A stretch of 64,000 nt of DNA from Phenylobacterium glaciei. GTDB lineage: Bacteria > Pseudomonadota > Alphaproteobacteria > Caulobacterales > Caulobacteraceae. Below are positions 55,826-64,000 of the stretch, piece after piece (position 1 is the stretch's first letter; each line of letters opens with the position of its first letter). Both the position numbers and the translations under genes were made by a program. Under the pieces are notes generated by a model, which saw only the letters and a program-made list of their open reading frames with translations, searched no databases and had not been told where the DNA came from. The stretch covers positions 2,133,501-2,197,500 of the forward strand of contig NZ_JAGSGD010000001.1 of NCBI RefSeq assembly GCF_016772415.1, read 5' to 3'.

Positions 55826-56031
55826 CAGAGGTCGAGGTCGCCAAGCGCCGGTTCACGATCATGGTCGCGGTCTCAGCGGTCAGCGTCTTCGTGGCCATCA
55901 CGGCGATCGTCTGCGCCTTTCGGCTCAGCCAGTCCTGGCTGCTCATTGTCTTCGCCGTCGCGCTCTTGATCGGGTTCGGTGCGCAGATCTGGTTCATCGC
56001 GGGCTTCCGCTCCGCGAAAAAGGGAGTGTAG
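55822..56031 (+). CDS. Small two-helix membrane protein inside the nuo operon
   Basis: A 69-residue protein with two hydrophobic helices, about residues 13-33 (TIMVAVSAVSVFVAITAIVC) and 38-60 (SWLLIVFAVALLIGFGAQIW), a short basic N-terminal region and a basic tail. It has no recognised family in my reading. The ATG overlaps the nuoE stop and the gene ends six bases before nuoF, so it is expressed with complex I. It may be an assembly aid or an accessory membrane subunit, which is inference. Confidence 0.75.
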   Translation: MTEVEVAKRRFTIMVAVSAVSVFVAITAIVCAFRLSQSWLLIVFAVALLIGFGAQIWFIAGFRSAKKGV

Positions 56032-56037
56032 GGGGTC

Positions 56038-57354
56038 TTGGTCGGCATCCTGGAAGACAAGGACCGCATCTTCACCAACATCTACGGGCTCCAAGACTGG
56101 GGCCTTGAAGGTGCGAAGGCGCGCGGCTGCTGGAACGCGACCCGCGAGATGCTGGGTCAAAGCCACGAATGGGTCTGCGAGCAGATCCGCGAGTCCGGCC
56201 TGCGGGGCCGGGGAGGCGGGGGCTTTGTCACCGGCTTCAAGTGGACCCTGATGCCGCAGCAGCTCAGCGAGCGGCCCCATTACCTGGTGGTCAACGCCGA
56301 CGAGTCCGAGCCCGGCGCCTGCAAGGACCGCGAGATCATCCGCAACGATCCGCACCTGCTGATCGAAGGCTGCATGATCGCCAGCTACGCGATCCGCGCC
56401 CACACCGCCTACATCTACATCCGTGGCGAATACGTCATGGAGCGCGAGCGCCTGGAAGCGGCGATCAAGCAGGCCTACGCGGCCAAGCTGATCGGCAAGG
56501 ACAACGTCAACGGCTGGGACTTCGACCTCCACGTCACCCACGGGGGCGGGGCCTATATCTGCGGCGACGAAACCGCCCTGATGGAGAGCCTGGAGGGCAA
56601 GAAGGGCCAGCCGCGCCTCAAACCGCCGTTCCCGGCCGGCGCCGGCATCTATGGCTGCCCGACCACCATCAACAACGTCGAGTCCATCGCCGTCGTCGGC
56701 ACCATCCTGCGCCGTGGCGCGGGCTGGTTCTCCAGTTTCGGACGCCCGAAGAACGCCGGCACCAAGCTGATGGCGGCCTCGGGCCACGTGAACAAGCCCA
56801 GCGTGGTCGAAGAGGCCATGTCTATCCCCATGCGCCAGCTGATCGAGGATCACTTCGGCGGCGTGCGTGGCGGCTGGGGCAAGCTCAAGGCGGTGATCCC
56901 GGGCGGGGTCTCCATGCCGATGATCACCCGCGAACAGGCCGAGACCGTCCTGATGGACTTCGACGACCTGCCGCGCGTGCAGTCGCGCCTGGGCACGGCG
57001 ACCATGATCCTGTTCGACGAGGACACTGACCTGGTCCGCGTGATCGCCCGCGTCTCCCGCTTCTTCAAGCATGAGAGCTGCGGCCAGTGCACGCCGTGCC
57101 GTGAAGGCACCGGCTGGATGTGGCGGGTGATGGAACGGATGGTCACCGGCGAGGCCGAGATGCGTGAGATCGACATGCTGCTCGACGTCGCCTCCCAGGT
57201 CGAAGGCCACACCATCTGCGGCCTCGGCGACGCCGCGGCCTGGCCCATCCAGGGCCTGTTCCGCAACTTCCGCCATGAAGTTGAGGACCGGATCACCAGC
57301 TATCGCGCGGGCAAGCCGCATGTTCAGGGCGCGGCCCTGGTGGCGGCGGAGTAG
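56038..57354 (+). CDS. nuoF: NADH-quinone oxidoreductase subunit F
   Basis: A 438-residue 51-kDa-type subunit that binds NADH and FMN and holds cluster N3. The NADH/FMN glycine loop is [15 protein letters not shown] near residue 60. [15 protein letters not shown] near residue 177 is also typical. The 4Fe-4S ligands are in [14 protein letters not shown] near residue 350 and in HTICGLGD near residue 392. The start is TTG at 56038, preceded by a G-rich ribosome site (AGGGAGTGTAGGGGG). Confidence 0.96.
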   Translation: MVGILEDKDRIFTNIYGLQDWGLEGAKARGCWNATREMLGQSHEWVCEQIRESGLRGRGGGGFVTGFKWTLMPQQLSERPHYLVVNADESEPGACKDREIIRNDPHLLIEGCMIASYAIRAHTAYIYIRGEYVMERERLEAAIKQAYAAKLIGKDNVNGWDFDLHVTHGGGAYICGDETALMESLEGKKGQPRLKPPFPAGAGIYGCPTTINNVESIAVVGTILRRGAGWFSSFGRPKNAGTKLMAASGHVNKPSVVEEAMSIPMRQLIEDHFGGVRGGWGKLKAVIPGGVSMPMITREQAETVLMDFDDLPRVQSRLGTATMILFDEDTDLVRVIARVSRFFKHESCGQCTPCREGTGWMWRVMERMVTGEAEMREIDMLLDVASQVEGHTICGLGDAAAWPIQGLFRNFRHEVEDRITSYRAGKPHVQGAALVAAE

Positions 57355-57358
57355 TCGG

Positions 57359-59401
57359 ATGCCTAAAGCCAAGGTCAACGGCGTCGAGGTCGAGTTCGAA
57401 CCCGGCATGACGGTTCTGCAGGTCGCGGAACTGGCCGGGGAAGAGATTCCGCGCTTCTGCTATCACGAGCGCCTCAGCATCGCCGGCAACTGCCGCATGT
57501 GCCTTGTCGAGGTGAAGCCCGGCCCGCCCAAGCCGCAGGCGTCCTGCGCCCTGCCGGCCTCCGACGGCCAGGAAATCATCACCAATTCGCCGATGGTCAA
57601 GAAGGCCCGCGAAGGGGTGATGGAGTTCCTGCTCATCAACCATCCGCTGGATTGCCCGATCTGCGACCAGGGCGGTGAGTGCGATCTGCAGGACCAGGCC
57701 ATGGGCTATGGCCGCGACGACAGCCGCTATGGCGAGAACAAGCGCGCCGTCGAAGAGAAGTTCATGGGGCCGTTGATCAAGACGGTCATGACCCGCTGCA
57801 TCCAGTGCACCCGCTGCGTCCGCTTCATCACCGAAGTGGCCGGCGTGCCGGACATCGGTCTCATCTCCCGCGGCGAAGACGTTGAAATCACGACCTATCT
57901 CGACAAGGCCGTGGCCAGCGAACTGTCGGCCAATGTCATCGACCTCTGTCCGGTCGGCGCCCTGACCTCCAAGCCCTACGCCTTCAACGCCCGGCCTTGG
58001 GAGCTGAAGAAGACCGAGAGCGTCGACGTCATGGACGCCCTGGGCTCCTCGATCCGCGTCGACAGCCGAGGCCCCGCGGTCCTGCGCGTGCTGCCGCGCC
58101 TGAACGAAGACATCAACGAGGAGTGGATCAGCGACAAGACCCGCTACGCCGTGGACGGTCTGTCCCGCCAGCGCCTCGACAAGCCCTATATCCGTGAAGC
58201 CGGTAAGCTGCGTCCCGCCACCTGGGCCGAGGCGCTCAGCCTCGTCGCGTCCAAGCTGAAGGCCGCCAGTCCCGACCGTATCGGCGTCATCGCTGGCGAC
58301 CTGCAGGACGCGGAGTCCATGAAGGCCGCCAAGGACCTATTCGGGTCGCTCGGCGTCACCAGCCTGGACTGCCGTCAGGACGGCATGACCCTGGGCGCCG
58401 GCGCGCGCGCGACTTGGCTGTTCAACTCCACCATCGCCGGCGTCGAAGCCGCCGACATGATCGTCATGGTCGGGACCAATCCCCGCACCGAGGCCCCGGT
58501 CCTCAACGCCCGGTTCCGCAAGCGCTGGGTCGCTGGCGCCCTGGAAGTGGGCGTCATCGGCGAACAGGCCGACCTGACCTACGGTTACGAGTATCTCGGC
58601 GCGGGCGCCGCCAGCCTCTCAGGGCTCGCCAAGTCCAAGTCCGACTTCGTCAAGCGCCTGAAGGACGCCAAGAACCCGGCCCTCATCATCGGCGCCGGCG
58701 CTCTGGGCCGCGCCGATGGCGGCGCCATCGCCAAGGCTGCGGCGGACCTCGCCAAGACCTTCGGCATGACCTGGAACGTCCTGCATACCGCCGCCAGCCG
58801 CGTCGGCGGTCTGGACCTGGGCTTCATTCCGGGCGAGGGCGGCAAGACCGCCACCCAGATGGTCGCCAAGGGCGCGCTGGACGTCCTGTTCCTGATGGGC
58901 GCCGATGAGATCGACGTCACCGCCAGCGACGCCTTCACCGTCTATATGGGCACCCACGGGGACGCCGGGGCCCACAAGGCCGACGTGATCCTGCCAGGCG
59001 CGGCCTATACCGAGAAGGACGGCCTCTATGTGAACACCGAGGGCCGGGTCCAGATGGGCCAGCGCGCGGTGTTTCCCAAGGGCGAGGGCCGTGAAGACTG
59101 GTCCATCCTGCGGGCCCTGTCGGACCGTCTGGGCGCGACGCTGCCCTACGACACCCTGGCCCAACTGCGCGCCAAGCTGTTCGCTGACCACCCGTCCTTC
59201 GGGCGCATCGACTACGCTCCGGGCGCGGCGGCCTCGGCCATCGATCTCTCCGGGATCGCGGCGGCCGGCGTGGCCACTGATGCGCCGCTCGCCAGCGGCG
59301 TGCGGGCCTTCCACCTGACCAACCCCATCGCCCGCGCCAGCGTGACGATGGCCGAGTGCGCGGCCGTGGCGGCCGACGCCTCCAAGATCGCGGCGGAGTA
59401 G
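57359..59401 (+). CDS. nuoG: NADH-quinone oxidoreductase subunit G
   Basis: A 680-residue 75-kDa-type subunit. The N-terminal ferredoxin domain has the 2Fe-2S ligands in RFCYHERLSIAGNCRMC and ASCALP. The next cluster region is HPLDCPICDQGGECDLQD with the His-Cys ligand set, then MTRCIQCTRCVRF and VIDLCPVGALTSK for a 4Fe-4S cluster. The rest is a molybdopterin-oxidoreductase-like domain without a molybdenum site, the usual case. The ATG at 57359 follows nuoF by four bases, and an upstream extension of this frame lies inside nuoF. Confidence 0.97.
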   Translation: MPKAKVNGVEVEFEPGMTVLQVAELAGEEIPRFCYHERLSIAGNCRMCLVEVKPGPPKPQASCALPASDGQEIITNSPMVKKAREGVMEFLLINHPLDCPICDQGGECDLQDQAMGYGRDDSRYGENKRAVEEKFMGPLIKTVMTRCIQCTRCVRFITEVAGVPDIGLISRGEDVEITTYLDKAVASELSANVIDLCPVGALTSKPYAFNARPWELKKTESVDVMDALGSSIRVDSRGPAVLRVLPRLNEDINEEWISDKTRYAVDGLSRQRLDKPYIREAGKLRPATWAEALSLVASKLKAASPDRIGVIAGDLQDAESMKAAKDLFGSLGVTSLDCRQDGMTLGAGARATWLFNSTIAGVEAADMIVMVGTNPRTEAPVLNARFRKRWVAGALEVGVIGEQADLTYGYEYLGAGAASLSGLAKSKSDFVKRLKDAKNPALIIGAGALGRADGGAIAKAAADLAKTFGMTWNVLHTAASRVGGLDLGFIPGEGGKTATQMVAKGALDVLFLMGADEIDVTASDAFTVYMGTHGDAGAHKADVILPGAAYTEKDGLYVNTEGRVQMGQRAVFPKGEGREDWSILRALSDRLGATLPYDTLAQLRAKLFADHPSFGRIDYAPGAAASAIDLSGIAAAGVATDAPLASGVRAFHLTNPIARASVTMAECAAVAADASKIAAE

Positions 59402-59404
59402 GGG

Positions 59405-60484
59405 ATGGACGCTTCCATCAATTTCTGGGCTACGGCGCCGGGCTGGACGCTGCTGACGGTCGGCAAGATCATGCTGATCATCCTGCCGCTGTTGGTCTGC
59501 ATGGCCTTCTTCATGCTGGCCGACCGCAAGATCTGGGCAGGCGTCCAGATGCGCAAGGGCCCCAACGTCGTGGGACCGTTCGGCCTGCTGCAGTCCTTCG
59601 CCGACCTGATCAAGTTCGTGCTGAAGGAGCTGATCATCCCCGATGGCGCCGACAAGGCGGTGTTCCTGCTGGCCCCGGTGCTGACCTTCCTGCTGTCGCT
59701 GGTCGGCTGGGCGGTGATCCCGTTCGCCCCGGGCTGGGTGATCTCCAACATCAATGTCGGCGTGCTGTACCTGTTCGCCATCAGCTCGCTGGGCGTCTAC
59801 GGCATCATCATGGGAGGCTGGGCGTCGAACTCGAAGTACCCCTTCCTGGGCTCGCTTCGGTCGGCCGCGCAGATGGTCTCCTACGAGGTCTCCATCGGCC
59901 TGGTGATCATCACCGTCATCCTGCTCTCGGGCAGCATGAACCTGAGCACCATCGTCGAGAAGCAGGCCGGCGGGTTCTGGAACTGGAACTTCCTCGGCGG
60001 CGGACTGCACAACTGGCCCATCGCCATCGTGATGTTCGCCATGTCGGTGATCTTCTTCATCTCGGCGCTGGCCGAGACCAATCGCCCGCCTTTCGACCTT
60101 CCCGAGGCCGAGTCCGAGCTCGTGGCAGGCTATCAGGTGGAGTATTCCTCCAGCCCGTTCCTGCTCTTCATGATCGGCGAGCTGGTGAACATCGTGCTGA
60201 TGTGCTCGCTGATCTCGCTGTTGTTCTTCGGTGGCTGGCAGGCGCCTATCGACTTCGCCTTCGTCCACCAGTGGGGCGACATGGCGCAGGGCTTCTACGG
60301 CCTGATGTGGTTCTTCGCGAAGACCTGCTTCTTCTTCTTCCTGATCGCCATGGCGAAAGCCATCGTGCCTCGCTACCGCTATGACCAGCTGATGCGCCTG
60401 GGCTGGAAGGTCTTCCTGCCCACCGCCGGCATCGCCGTGGTCCTGGTGGCGGCCTGGCGCGTCTTCGGGCCCGCCGCGGCATGA
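59405..60484 (+). CDS. nuoH: NADH-quinone oxidoreductase subunit H
   Basis: A 359-residue membrane subunit with eight or more helices that closes the quinone site. Family marks are [33 protein letters not shown] (residues about 39-70) and the Glu-rich loop [27 protein letters not shown] (near residue 225). Its stop overlaps the next small gene by four bases. Confidence 0.97.
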   Translation: MDASINFWATAPGWTLLTVGKIMLIILPLLVCMAFFMLADRKIWAGVQMRKGPNVVGPFGLLQSFADLIKFVLKELIIPDGADKAVFLLAPVLTFLLSLVGWAVIPFAPGWVISNINVGVLYLFAISSLGVYGIIMGGWASNSKYPFLGSLRSAAQMVSYEVSIGLVIITVILLSGSMNLSTIVEKQAGGFWNWNFLGGGLHNWPIAIVMFAMSVIFFISALAETNRPPFDLPEAESELVAGYQVEYSSSPFLLFMIGELVNIVLMCSLISLLFFGGWQAPIDFAFVHQWGDMAQGFYGLMWFFAKTCFFFFLIAMAKAIVPRYRYDQLMRLGWKVFLPTAGIAVVLVAAWRVFGPAAA

Positions 60485-60678
60485 GGATCCTGCTCGTCAT
60501 CTCCAGCCTGATGCTCTGCGCCGCCTGCGCCAGCGGCGTCACGCCGGATGGCGGCGTGGCGAGCTATGACGCCCTGAAGACGGCCCGCGACGCGTGCCTG
60601 GCCAAGGGCGGCGACCTGCAGCTGGCGAAGGAAGGTGATCCTCAGTCGATCACCGCCTACGTCTGCAAACGAAAGTGA
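60481..60678 (+). CDS. Small secreted or lipoprotein-like protein inside the nuo operon
   Basis: A 65-residue protein with a signal-type start ([19 protein letters not shown]). Cys16 follows LCAA, a near-lipobox in which the -3 position is Cys instead of Leu, so lipid attachment is uncertain. The mature part has a small helix ([19 protein letters not shown]) and a terminal YVCKRK with a possible disulfide. It overlaps nuoH by four bases and precedes nuoI by seven. No known complex I subunit fits, and the function is unknown. Confidence 0.65.
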   Translation: MRILLVISSLMLCAACASGVTPDGGVASYDALKTARDACLAKGGDLQLAKEGDPQSITAYVCKRK

Positions 60679-60685
60679 CCGCGAT

Positions 60686-61177
60686 ATGATGCAGCGTATT
60701 ACCCAGGCCGTGAAAGGCGCGGCGCTGATGGACTTCGTGGGCGCCTTCGGGATGGCCATGAAGTACATGGTCCGCCCCAAGGCCACCGTGCTCTATCCCT
60801 ATGAGCGTGGGCCGCAGTCGCCGCGTTTCCGGGGCGAGCACGCCCTGCGCCGCTATCCCAATGGCGAAGAACGCTGCATCGCCTGCAAGCTCTGCGAAGC
60901 CATCTGCCCGGCCCAGGCCATCACCATCGAGGCCGAGCCCCGCGAGGACGGCAGCCGCCGGACCACCCGCTACGACATCGACATGGTGAAGTGCATCTAC
61001 TGCGGCCTGTGCCAGGAGGCCTGCCCGGTGGACGCCATCGTCGAGGGTCCAAACACCGAGTTCGCGGTCGAGACCCGCGAAGAGCTCTACTACGACAAGG
61101 AACGCCTGCTCGATAACGGGGACCGTTGGGAGCGGCAGATCGCGAAGAATCTGGAACTGGACGCGCCCTACCGGTAA
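60686..61177 (+). CDS. nuoI: NADH-quinone oxidoreductase subunit I
   Basis: A 163-residue ferredoxin-like subunit with clusters N6a and N6b. The ligands are C64, C67, C70 and C74 ([12 protein letters not shown]) and C103, C106, C109 and C113 ([12 protein letters not shown]). The N-terminal amphipathic helix and the RYPNGEERC region are typical. Two ATG codons in a row begin the gene. An 83-base gap without clear terminator separates it from nuoJ. Confidence 0.97.
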   Translation: MMQRITQAVKGAALMDFVGAFGMAMKYMVRPKATVLYPYERGPQSPRFRGEHALRRYPNGEERCIACKLCEAICPAQAITIEAEPREDGSRRTTRYDIDMVKCIYCGLCQEACPVDAIVEGPNTEFAVETREELYYDKERLLDNGDRWERQIAKNLELDAPYR

Positions 61178-61260
61178 GACCCGGGCGCGATTCCGAAAGC
61201 TAATCACCGCGTCGCCGTCAGGCGCCGGTCACTGAAATTAAGGGGCTGAGAAGAGCCGTC

Positions 61261-61878
61261 ATGGCCGTTCAGGCGATCGCATTCTATCTGCTGGCGACGG
61301 TGACCCTGGTCGCCGGTGTCTGCGTGGTTTCGGCCCGCAGCCCGGTGCACTCAGTGCTGTTCCTGATCCTGGCCTTCTTCTCCGCCGCAGGGCTGTTCGT
61401 GATGCTGGGGGCCGAGTTCCTCGCCATGCTCCTGGTGGTCGTCTATGTCGGCGCCGTCGCGGTGCTGTTCCTGTTCGTCGTCATGATGCTGGACGTCGAC
61501 TTCTCCACCCTGCGGCAGGGCTTCGCCCGCTACATGCCACTGGGCGCGGGCGTCGCCGGCATCCTGGCCTTCGAGATGATCCTGGTCTCCACCGCGGTCT
61601 CCACCGGCGGCGCGGCCCGGCTCAATGACACGCCTCAGGCGTCGGGCGTGGACATCTCCAACGCCGAGACCATCGGCCGCGTGCTCTACACCGACTACAT
61701 CTACTTCTTCCAGGCGGCGGGTCTGGTGCTGCTGGTGGCCATGATCGGCGCCATCGTGCTGACGCTGCGCCATAAGCCCGGCGTGCGCCGGCAGGTGATC
61801 GCCGACCAGGTGGCGCGCGGGCCTGCGACCGGCATGCGGGTCATTTCCATCAAACCCGGCGCGGGGATCGACGAATGA
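61261..61878 (+). CDS. nuoJ: NADH-quinone oxidoreductase subunit J
   Basis: A 205-residue membrane subunit with about five helices. Helix 3 holds the pi-bulge region [18 protein letters not shown] (near residue 67) needed for coupling. The C-terminal 25 residues are a soluble tail. The stop overlaps nuoK by four bases. Confidence 0.96.
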   Translation: MAVQAIAFYLLATVTLVAGVCVVSARSPVHSVLFLILAFFSAAGLFVMLGAEFLAMLLVVVYVGAVAVLFLFVVMMLDVDFSTLRQGFARYMPLGAGVAGILAFEMILVSTAVSTGGAARLNDTPQASGVDISNAETIGRVLYTDYIYFFQAAGLVLLVAMIGAIVLTLRHKPGVRRQVIADQVARGPATGMRVISIKPGAGIDE

Positions 61879-62183
61879 GCATCGGGCTCGCCCACTACCT
61901 GGCGGTCGCCGCGATCCTGTTCACCATCGGGGTGTTCGGGATTTTCGTGAACCGCAAGAACATCATCGTCATCCTGATGTCGATCGAGCTGATCCTGCTC
62001 GCCGTGAACATCAATCTGGTGGCCTTCTCAGTCTATCTGCACAACGTCACGGGGCAGATTTTCGCGCTGTTCGTGCTGACCGTCGCCGCGGCCGAGGCCG
62101 CTGTCGGCCTGGCCATCCTGGTGACGTTCTTCCGTAACCGCGGCGACATCGCCGTGGACGACGTCTCCGTGATGAAGGGTTGA
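61875..62183 (+). CDS. nuoK: NADH-quinone oxidoreductase subunit K
   Basis: A 102-residue three-helix membrane subunit, ortholog of ND4L. The two buried Glu residues that carry protons are in [11 protein letters not shown] (helix 2) and [12 protein letters not shown] (helix 3). It overlaps nuoJ by four bases and precedes nuoL by ten. Confidence 0.97.
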   Translation: MSIGLAHYLAVAAILFTIGVFGIFVNRKNIIVILMSIELILLAVNINLVAFSVYLHNVTGQIFALFVLTVAAAEAAVGLAILVTFFRNRGDIAVDDVSVMKG

Positions 62184-62193
62184 GGACCCGACC

Positions 62194-64000
62194 ATGACCC
62201 CTCAGCTTCTCGTCACTATCGCGGTCTTCGCGCCCCTGGTCGCCGCCATGATCGCGGGCCTGTCCGGCCGCCGCATCGGCAACCTGGCCTCGCAGGCGAT
62301 CACCACGGGCGCCCTGTTCCTGTCCTGCGCCATCGCCTGGACCACCTTCCATGGGGTGATCTGGGGCGACTGGCCGGCCAAGTTCACCGTCCACCTGCTG
62401 CCCTTCATCAATATCGGCGACTTCCAGTCCAACTGGTCGATCCGCATCGACACCCTGTCGGCCGTGATGCTCGTGGTGGTGACCAGCGTCTCCTCGCTCG
62501 TCCACCTCTACTCCTGGGGCTACATGGCCGAGGACCCGTCCAAGCCGCGGTTCTTCGCCTATCTGTCGCTGTTCACCTTCGCCATGCTGGCGCTGGTCAC
62601 CGCCGCCGACTTCATGCAGCTGTTCTTCGGCTGGGAAGGGGTGGGCCTGGCCAGCTACCTGCTGATCGGCTTCTGGTTCCACAAGCCCAGCGCCAACGCC
62701 GCCTCCATCAAGGCCTTCGTGGTCAACCGGGTTGGGGATTTCGGTTTCGCGCTCGGCATCATGACCGTCTACTGGATGTTCGGCACGATCCAGTTCGCGG
62801 AAATCTTCCCCCGCGTCGCCGAGTTCGCCGACAAGGGCTGGTTCTTCGCCGGTCACTGGTTCCACGCCGTGGACCTGGCCTGCGCCCTGTTGTTCGTGGG
62901 CGCCATGGGCAAGTCGGCCCAGTTCTTCCTCCACACCTGGCTGCCGGACGCCATGGAAGGCCCGACCCCGGTCTCGGCCCTGATCCACGCCGCCACCATG
63001 GTGACCGCCGGCGTCTACATGGTTTGCCTGCTGTCGCCGATGTTCGAATACGCCCCGGTCGCCAAGCAGATCGTCACCTTGATCGGCGCCGTCACCGCCC
63101 TGTTCGCGGCCACCGTCGGTCTCGCCCAGAACGACATCAAGCGGGTCATCGCCTATTCGACCTGTTCGCAACTCGGCTACATGTTCTTCGCCGCCGGCGT
63201 GGGCGCCTATCAGGCCGCCATGTTCCACCTGTTCACCCACGCCTTCTTCAAGGCGCTGCTGTTCCTGGGCGCGGGCTCGGTGATCCACGGCATGCACCAC
63301 GAGCAGGACATGCGGAAGATGGGCGGTCTGTGGAAGTACCTGCCGGTGACCTACGCCGTCATGACCATCGGCACCCTGGCCATCACCGGCTTCGGCATCC
63401 CCGGAGTCGAGCTGGGCTTCGCGGGCTTCTACTCCAAGGACACCATCATCGAGGCCGCCTATGCGGCCGGCCAGCACAACCCGGTGGCCTTCTTCGCCTT
63501 CCTGGTCAGCCTCAGCGCGGCGGGCCTGACGGCCTTCTATTCCTGGCGCCTGGCCTTCATGACCTTCCACGGCACGCCCAAATGGGCGCATGACGATCAC
63601 GCCCACGCCCACGCCGCCGACGACCACACCAGCCACGCCCAGATCGAGACCCACAGCGAGCCGCTGCCGGATGACCATCACGGCGCCCACGGCCACGGGG
63701 ACCACAAGCCCCACGAGAGCCCGCTGGTCATGCTGGTCCCGCTGCTGCTGCTGGCCTTGGGGGCCGTGGCCGCCGGCTACGCCTTCGTCGAGGTCTTTGT
63801 CGGTGAGGAACGCGACGCCTTCTGGCGCGGCGCCATCTTCAACGGCCCGGCCAACCACGTGCTGGAGCACGCCCACCACTCGCCGACCTGGCTGCTGTGG
63901 GCGCCGCTGATGGTGTCGGCCATCGGCTTCGCGGCCGCCTGGTACTACTACATCGCCAACGAGGGCATGGGCGCGCGGATCGCCGCCAAGAAGGGCCCGC
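62194..64000 (+). CDS. nuoL: NADH-quinone oxidoreductase subunit L, 3' end cut
   Basis: An antiporter-like proton-pumping subunit, 602 codons inside the window and open at the right edge; the full length should be roughly 650-700. It has the Glu of [13 protein letters not shown] near residue 148 and the Lys-containing helices typical of the family ([32 protein letters not shown]). The loop at residues 466-509 is unusually rich in His (13 of 44). The remaining subunits M and N should follow beyond the window. Confidence 0.96.
   Translation, partial: MTPQLLVTIAVFAPLVAAMIAGLSGRRIGNLASQAITTGALFLSCAIAWTTFHGVIWGDWPAKFTVHLLPFINIGDFQSNWSIRIDTLSAVMLVVVTSVSSLVHLYSWGYMAEDPSKPRFFAYLSLFTFAMLALVTAADFMQLFFGWEGVGLASYLLIGFWFHKPSANAASIKAFVVNRVGDFGFALGIMTVYWMFGTIQFAEIFPRVAEFADKGWFFAGHWFHAVDLACALLFVGAMGKSAQFFLHTWLPDAMEGPTPVSALIHAATMVTAGVYMVCLLSPMFEYAPVAKQIVTLIGAVTALFAATVGLAQNDIKRVIAYSTCSQLGYMFFAAGVGAYQAAMFHLFTHAFFKALLFLGAGSVIHGMHHEQDMRKMGGLWKYLPVTYAVMTIGTLAITGFGIPGVELGFAGFYSKDTIIEAAYAAGQHNPVAFFAFLVSLSAAGLTAFYSWRLAFMTFHGTPKWAHDDHAHAHAADDHTSHAQIETHSEPLPDDHHGAHGHGDHKPHESPLVMLVPLLLLALGAVAAGYAFVEVFVGEERDAFWRGAIFNGPANHVLEHAHHSPTWLLWAPLMVSAIGFAAAWYYYIANEGMGARIAAKKGP

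Overview
The window is about 64 kb of high-GC chromosome with dense genes, many ATGA or TGATG start/stop overlaps and several GTG or TTG starts. The gene content and order point to an alphaproteobacterium, most likely of the Caulobacteraceae (Caulobacter or Phenylobacterium type). The main pointers are the cluster tig-clpP-clpX-lon-hup-tRNA-Val, an iscR-led suf operon holding two cysteine desulfurases, and a nuo operon with small extra genes between its subunits. The genus is an inference. Nothing looks like a prophage, an insertion sequence or a CRISPR array.

Layout. 1-4.2 kb: the 5' part of a peroxiredoxin and tyrS (both minus), then a coupled DOMON-like/NamZ-like pair converging on an alpha/beta hydrolase. 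4.2-11.6 kb: the iron-sulfur cluster operon iscR, cysteine desulfurase, sufB, an unrecognised gene, sufC, sufD, sufS, sufT, sufA, with a promoter whose -35 box overlaps an IscR-type half-site. 11.6-14 kb: katG behind a good OxyR-type operator. 14-24 kb: single genes, including a DUF2087 protein, a glutathione transferase, an enoyl-CoA hydratase, a diguanylate cyclase, a DEAD-box helicase with a long Arg/Glu tail, parE, a sugar-type oxidoreductase and a phosphotransferase. 24-26 kb: glnB-glnA. 26-34 kb: a thiolase-like protein, a phosphatase, NAD(P)HX repair, a DUF2167 protein, a LysE exporter, two glycosyltransferase-like genes and tRNA-Leu. 34-47 kb: a methyltransferase, then the protein-quality-control cluster (trigger factor, ClpP, ClpX, Lon) and HU, interrupted by small metabolic genes and an MFS pump. 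46.5-51.8 kb: tRNA-Val, an aldo/keto reductase, a Baeyer-Villiger-type monooxygenase with an FMN reductase, a lysozyme-like protein without a signal peptide, DUF1508 and tRNA-Asp. 52-64 kb: the complex I operon nuoA-B-C-D-x-E-y-F-G-H-z-I-J-K-L, with L cut by the window end.

How the parts connect. The suf operon builds the Fe-S clusters that complex I needs in quantity (NuoB, E, F, G and I all show cluster ligands here). katG and the peroxiredoxin protect such clusters from peroxide. The ClpXP/Lon/trigger factor block handles folding and turnover, and glnBA handles ammonium assimilation. No complete novel system is evident. The best candidates for undescribed biology are the small unrecognised genes set inside conserved operons (the protein between sufB and sufC and the three inside nuo) and the signal-less SH3/lysozyme-like protein.
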